Positions 58,624 through 64,000 of a stretch of 64,000 bases of DNA are shown here, in pieces (within the stretch, counting starts at the first letter, position 1; each line of letters starts with the position of its first letter). The stretch is from Orychophragmus violaceus. Its lineage: Eukaryota; Streptophyta; Magnoliopsida; Brassicales; Brassicaceae. Location: positions 62,765,330 to 62,829,329 of the forward strand of contig CM058232.1 in NCBI GenBank assembly GCA_030180135.1, given 5' to 3'. A program made the translations under genes and the position numbers. A model generated the notes under the pieces. The model ran no database searches. It saw nothing but the letters and a program-made list of their open reading frames with translations, and was not told the DNA's origin.

Positions 58624-59910
58624 CTACATGACAACATTGACGTATTGCTTCTGCTCAGTTCTTCCAGCTCCATTTTTCCTTTGCGCTGTTCCAACAGTCT
58701 GTTGAACCTGAACATCCAGCTTCTTCACATGAGTGCTTAGAGACTCAATCTTCCCATTCAAATCTAGGTATAGAGAATCTATCTTCCCATTGAAGTCTAT
58801 TGTACTCTTCTGCTGGCCTTCCAAAAGTTGTTCCAACAGACCCATCATCTTATCAGACAGCTCATTTTGTGGAGGAGTCTGATATGAAGAAGAACCAAAG
58901 TCTTTGGAGAATGAGTTGTTCTTCTGAAATGGTCTCTGAAATGCATGCTTTGGTGTGTAACTAGAATTATGTCCATGCTGATTTTCATATCTCTGAACTT
59001 GATAACCAGTTCCAACTATGTAATTGATGTTCTCAGACTCATCTACCTGTCCAAAAGTCTCTACATCTGCAGCAAAATGAACTTGCTCCTTCCCAACTAG
59101 AATGCTATGGAAAAAATCAATCTTATCTTTCATCTCTGCAATCTGTGTTCCATCCATCTTTCCACCTGATTTCTTCCTCTCCAAATCAGCATTCTTAGTG
59201 ATATTGCTATGCACCAAGTTTTCAATCAGCTCTTTAGCTTGATCTGGAGATTTGGTATTGAAGTTTCCATTGCTAGCAGCATCCAAAGCCATCTGATACG
59301 ACAAATCAATACCTCTGAAGAAAATTCCCAGAAGCTGAACTTCAGAGAAACCATGATGTGGACAATCTCTCTGGTACATCTTAAACCTTAACCATGCAGC
59401 CGTTAATGCCTCTGTAGGACCCTGTTTGAAGCATAGAAGCTCCCCTCTCAGCTGATTAGATATAGCATCATCATAGAAGTGTCTAAGGAACTTCCTCTTA
59501 ATTGCATCCCAAGTAGTCAGAGTTCCAGGTGGAATCTGCTTGAGCCAATTTGTAGCTTCTCCTCCAAGAGAGTGTTCGAAAAGCTTACAGTGCAAGAAGT
59601 CATAGCTCACTCCATTGTTCTTCATTCTTGGGACCAATGGCTCAAACTTCTCAATGTGGTCCATAGGATGCTCATGTGGGTATCCATGAAAGAGATCTTG
59701 TCCTACAAGAGAGTAGTAGGAAGTCTTCAGCTCAAAATTGTTCCTCTGAATCGGAGGAGGTACAATCGCAGACATGTTAGCATAGAACACGCCAGGTCTA
59801 TTGTAATCAGCAAGTGTCCTCCCAAATGGTGTATCAGGTTGTGCATTAGGTGGTACTTCAACCCGTGGGTTTCCAGCATTTGCGCCCCCACCATGTTTTC
59901 CTGCGCCCAC
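58624..59910 (-). CDS. Gypsy 1b gag (long open frame)
   Basis: A 428-residue open frame on minus. It includes FELKTSYYSLVGQDLFHGYP, HPMDHIEKFEPLV, SLGGEATNWLKQIPPGTLTT and WDAIKRKFLRHFYDD, which match the retrotransposon gag domain of Athila-type elements, and a Gln/Asn-rich tail. The usual start lies a little upstream (near 60050), where a break is suspected. It ends just before the protease region, with palindrome-bearing sequence between. No zinc knuckle was found. It would form particles with partners supplied in trans; that is inference. Confidence 0.75.
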   Translation of the reverse strand: MGAGKHGGGANAGNPRVEVPPNAQPDTPFGRTLADYNRPGVFYANMSAIVPPPIQRNNFELKTSYYSLVGQDLFHGYPHEHPMDHIEKFEPLVPRMKNNGVSYDFLHCKLFEHSLGGEATNWLKQIPPGTLTTWDAIKRKFLRHFYDDAISNQLRGELLCFKQGPTEALTAAWLRFKMYQRDCPHHGFSEVQLLGIFFRGIDLSYQMALDAASNGNFNTKSPDQAKELIENLVHSNITKNADLERKKSGGKMDGTQIAEMKDKIDFFHSILVGKEQVHFAADVETFGQVDESENINYIVGTGYQVQRYENQHGHNSSYTPKHAFQRPFQKNNSFSKDFGSSSYQTPPQNELSDKMMGLLEQLLEGQQKSTIDFNGKIDSLYLDLNGKIESLSTHVKKLDVQVQQTVGTAQRKNGAGRTEQKQYVNVVM

Positions 59911-60414
59911 ATGTACAACATGTCCTCAACAACTGGCTGGACAATGACATTTCCATCCGCATCAACTCTCTGGCCCTGGTTGTTGTAAGCATTTTTCTCT
60001 AGATCCTCAGTACACCAAGTTCATCCCGAGTCACTATCACAGCGTTGGGATTCAACATCTTTAGTGGCTTCTGAGCTTTCTTGTTCTCTCTCTCAAGCCT
60101 TACAAGCTCCTGATTTCGAAGAAAAATGAGCTCTTTATCCGGATTACTCCTTAGTGCGTGATCAAGCATGAACTGTCTGATTTACGCGAAGTGTGTCGAT
60201 CGACGCTAGCAGAGCGTCGATCGATGCTGAGTCTGGACCGTGTCGATCAATTCCATGTGAGTGTCGATCGATGCACGTGTTCTTCGTCGAACCTGAAACG
60301 CAAGAACAGAGACAAAAAAAAATTACTAAAATAAAAACGAAAATCCTAGTCTAAATTCTAAACTCAAATCTATCAAAAATACTCAATAGAGTCCCCGACA
60401 ACGGCGCCAAAAAC

Positions 60415-62763
60415 TTGATATGCTAAGAGTTTAATTCCCTAAGTTACACTGCAAGTGCACATGCAAATGTAGTATATAGAGGTCGAATCCACATAGACTC
60501 AAGAATATTTTGATAGATTGTAGAATGTCGAATTAAGCTAAGCATAGTAGAGAATAAAGCAGTAAACAATGTAGACAGTAAAACAAATGGATTGTAAATC
60601 AAGCAAGTGAAGTGATAGGTTGTATAGTTTTCCCTATTCTACTGCAAGTGCACAGTTAATGCAATCGTAGTATATAAGGTATCGAATCCCACAAGGACTC
60701 TCAGTCACACAATAGATTATTAGTAATTCAGATTAAATTAAGCGAAGCAGATGTGAAAACAGTAAACGAAATAGCAAAGTAAATCAAGTGAGTTTGTAAG
60801 CGAGAGAGCAATGCGTTAGGTTTCAGGAGTTCTAAGGAAATCAGGAACGCAAGCAATCAATCTATCTAGATCCAATCAATTACCATTCTAGAACTCAAAA
60901 CACGGATATAGAATTAACCAAATTCCTTTGTGATAATTCTCTAAGTCTAAGTGCAGCAAACCAAACTTCCGTTTGCGAGAACTAACAGATTAAACTAGCA
61001 TTAATTCCAAGTTTGATATGTTCACAATTAACCTGAACCAAACTTCCGTTTGCGAACAGTTTAATTGCTTATCTAAATTCTTTCTAGTTAAATTAATCAA
61101 CTTCCGCTGAATTAATCAACCTAACATCATAATTCTGATTAGCTACTCCAGATTAAGCATTAAGAACAACTTAGATAAAGAACTAGCAGATATGGGTCTC
61201 TACAGATTAATTAAACTATAATTCTCTGAAATCCTTGATGAGAATCCTTCAACCTAACAGGTGATCTACTCAGACATGTTCATCGAAACAGAAAATATCT
61301 CAAGTAGAAAACCAAATATCATATAATCAAATAAGAACTGGGGTTCTAAATCAAGTCTCTTTCGAGATCAGGATCAGCCCCTCAACTCTCTCTGAGTAAA
61401 ACTTAACGTAAGAAAAGCTTAGCCTCACAAGTGGCTGTAAAACCTAATTATAATCCTAAAACACGTTTTGGGGCTTCTTTGTAAATATTAGGAACTTCTG
61501 GGCAGGACTGCAGTTTCATCATTCTTTATTAAACCGTCTTTTGGTCCATCTCGCTGGTGCATCGATCGATGCTAGGAATGCAACGATCGACACCTTTCTC
61601 TGTTTCGGACAGTGAACTCTATCTCTCGGCCAAATACTCCAATTAGCTCCAGAAAGTGTCTAAATCACCAAATATGCTCCAAATGTGTTTGTACCTAATA
61701 AACACCTGAAAAGACTCTAAAACATAGTAAAAGACTCGATAAATAACACATATACCATGCTTAAAAGCCATAAAATCCATGGTATATCATGAAGCGTCCG
61801 GTCAAGGGAGTTCTCAGGAAATCAGGAATGCATGCAAATCAATTAATCGGGATCAAATTAAGAACGGTTCTAGAACTAGAATCACAAAAGTATAATAGAC
61901 CAACTTTCGTTGGGAATCTTAACTATGTCCATCAACATTGCAAACCAACTTTCGTTGCGAGTTCTAGAAATCCTAAACATGCATTAATCTCAATTTCGTC
62001 CGCTCACAATTTCCCTAAACCAAATTTCTTTGTGAATAGAAAAATTGCTCATCTAGTTTCTTTTCCAGCAGATTAATCAACTTTCGTTGCACCAATCAGC
62101 CTAACACCAATAATCTAAGTGGCCAGTTTAGATTAAGCTTTAAGATCAACCTAGATGAAGAACTAGAAATTATGAATCCCAATTAATCAATTAACCTAAT
62201 ATTCCATGAAATCCCTATACCTAACTAGTAAACTGATCAAACATGATCAATGAAACACAAATCATATTTGAAAATAGAAAGCATAAAGAGATCAATAGAA
62301 GAATAAAAGGTTCTTCTCTTTGTCGAGTATCTGATCAGCCCCAAAAAGCTATAAATCACTCTAAAATCTATGAATGTAGAATAAAACTTAGCCTAAACAA
62401 TTGCTTAAAAACCCTAATATAATAGTCTAAACATGTTTTGGGCTTCTTTGTAATTATGAGAAACTTTTTGGCCAAACTGAAATTTTCACAAATCTTCATT
62501 AACTTGGCGAGAAACATCTGCTTCGCGTCTGTGTTGACCGAGGCCATAGCTGTGTCGATCGATGCTGAGCTTTGATATCGCCTATGACTTTTTCTCTTCC
62601 GTACGAATGCTCCAGATATGTTCAGAATGCGCCATAATGTCCAAATATGCTCCAAACGTACCTAAACCTGTAAAACACTCTAAAAGACTCCAAAACACAC
62701 ATAAAAGACTCAATAACAAAGACTTATATCATGGTCAAAAACTCCAAAAACCATGATATATCA
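60415..62763 (-). repeat. Gypsy 1b LTR, interrupted by a solo LTR
   Basis: Starts TGATATGCTAAG and ends CATGATATATCA on plus. Without the nested solo LTR and its TSD copy it is about 1170 bp. A paired palindrome is at 62531-62566. Confidence 0.75.
60613..61789. mobile_element. Solo LTR nested in the gypsy 1b LTR
   Basis: 1177 bp starting TGATAGGTTG and ending GGTATATCA, flanked by the TSD TGAAG (60608-60612 and 61790-61794). It is related to but distinct from the host LTR (both begin with a sequence around CTGCAAGTGCACA). No internal region is present, so LTR-LTR recombination removed the body. Paired palindrome at 61558-61593. Confidence 0.88.
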
Positions 62764-62929
62764 GTATTGTATTTGGAATATACTTGTATGTTATTAATGT
62801 AAAATATTTCCAAATGTTTTAAATATAAGGTTGTAACTGTATGCAGGGTGTATTTGGATATAATTGAATGCATGGTTTAGTAATCAAGGAAACAATAGGT
62901 CATATTACCAAATGCCTGATTTCGTGATA

Positions 62930-63440
62930 AAAATAGTCACTAATCAGTCGTTTATTAGTCGTTATTGAGTCATATATCCGTCAACCGACCAGTCGCTAAT
63001 TAGTCGCACAATATTCACAATAGCAGTCGTGAGTTAGTCGCTTAAAAGGCAGTCGCAACATAGTCACTACAAACTTAACGACTAAATTGCGTCTAAACCA
63101 CCATGACACAGTCATCAGTCGAAACTCAGTCGCATATTAGTCGTATATGATTTGCGACTAATGTGTGACTAATAAATGATAAAATATAGTACAGTTGGAA
63201 GTCAGTCGTATATCAGTCGTAAATTATTTGCGACTGATATGCGACTGACTTGCGATGCCTTTAAGTAAATGTAAATTGGTCGTAAATTAGTCGTAATTTT
63301 TCAACTAATTTACGACTAATGTAATTTTCGATGAAAGATTTATGTCTACGTATATTAGTCGGAAATCAGTCGCGGCTGGAACGTTAGCGACTGATTTACG
63401 ACTCCCTCTGCAGTCATTCTTTAACAATTTTCTTGTAGTG
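62930..63440. mobile_element. CACTA-type subterminal array of AGTCG repeats
   Basis: Many short TTAGTCGC / GCGACTAA units in both orientations end in TTTTCTTGTAGTG at 63440 (reverse of CACTACAAGAAAA). CACTACAAACTTAACGACT near 63065 could be an opposite end of a short non-autonomous element. No clear 3-bp TSD was found. The AGTCG unit differs from the CCGACGG unit of the element at 38.8-49 kb, so it is a separate family. Confidence 0.6.
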
Positions 63441-64000
63441 CGTGTTTCATAGAAATAACTTGTTTAATTCAGTTCAAGTCAGTTAGTAAAGTGTTGCTAA
63501 AAAAATGAGTTTCTTAGATCAGTATTGAGTGATCAATCTAGTAACATATAGTAAGATTATAACTAAACAAAGGATTACTTCAAAACAAAAGTGCCTCTCT
63601 AGTTATAAAACCTATCTATCGAGCCAACAATAATTCCACTTAAAACTTATTCGCAACAGTAAAAATATTCAGCCATAACACGAAAATCATTGCAATAGCA
63701 GTATACAATATTTATTAATAAAACAGTAGAGATAGGTTAAAAAAAACTTCTTGAAAGAGTACAAAGAGGCGAGATTTTCTTCTGAAACGAACAAAGTATC
63801 GAAAACAATGGAATATAGAATAACAAACTTACAACTTTTTGGTGAATTTGTAATTATGGAGGTTTGTTAATTTTGTGGCTCCCTTTTATCTTTTATAGTG
63901 ATTAAGGTCTGCTAGAGCATTTTCCAAAGAGATGTGGACAAATATGGCGTAGAAACTTTCCTTTTTCGTCGGATGGGTGTTCGGTCAAACAACTTCCCTA
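63441..64000. other. Right edge, no feature recognised
   Basis: AT-rich sequence without a supported gene or repeat. Confidence 0.4.

Larger units (their letters stand above)
49010..62763 (-). mobile_element. Athila-like gypsy copy 1b, RT-less, carrying two nested insertions
   Basis: Minus-strand order from right: 5' LTR (60415-62763), primer-binding sequence (60391-60413, GTCCCCGACAACGGCGCC on plus), gag (59910-58624), protease region (58558-57827, continuing left of the nested element at 49862), and a 3' untranslated part to about 49010. The Tat-like element (49863-57821) splits the protease region. A solo LTR (60613-61789) splits the LTR. As in copy 1a, no reverse transcriptase or integrase is found between protease and the 3' part. 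Confidence 0.75.

Overview
The window looks like nuclear DNA of a Brassicaceae plant close to Arabidopsis, from a transposon-rich, probably pericentromeric region. Evidence: split genes with GT/AG introns, a plant-only HD2-type histone deacetylase gene, a tandem F-box cluster of the At2g35280/At1g67623 type, plant MULE and CACTA transposon genes, and many nested LTR retrotransposons. No bacterial-type operons, rRNA, tRNA or CRISPR array were seen.

Region 1 (about 1-25,900). A MULE-like block carries a decayed Ulp1-like gene at the left (+) and a decayed MuDR-type transposase at the right (-). Between them lie six F-box-like genes (four split by an intron, two intronless). A 10-bp palindrome, TGAACGTTCA, recurs through the non-coding parts of this block, often with a second copy or variant about 21 bp away. 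F-box copy 3 is split by a Copia element (Copia-A, 4939-17676, TSD ATCTG), which is itself split by a very young, gag-less Copia element (Copia-B, 9142-14539, TSD ATCTA).

Region 2 (about 26,400-29,340). The only clear conserved host gene is an HD2-type deacetylase (HDT1-like). It has a Harbinger-type MITE about 120 bp upstream and an apparent one-base deletion in exon 2.

Region 3 (about 29,490-38,400). A Copia 5' LTR and leader on the + strand is interrupted by Copia-C (30085-36915, TSD CAAAA). Copia-C has near-identical LTRs but a wrecked pol. An AT-rich degenerate repeat tract follows.

Region 4 (about 38,780-64,000). CACTA termini and a CACTA transposase remnant enclose or abut two RT-less Athila-like gypsy copies (1a, 1b). 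Copy 1b contains a Tat-like gypsy element (49863-57821) with an antisense ORF, and its LTR contains a solo LTR (60613-61789). A second CACTA-type subterminal array (AGTCG repeats) lies near the right end.

Most striking signal. Copia-A, Copia-C and both Athila-like copies share more than 30 copies of a paired palindrome (types TGTGTCGATCGACACA and TGCATCGATCGATGCA). The two dyad centres are almost always 21 bp apart. The pairs sit in LTRs, leaders and untranslated parts, inside gypsy reading frames, and in two apparent insertions in Copia-C pol. I know of no description of this module.
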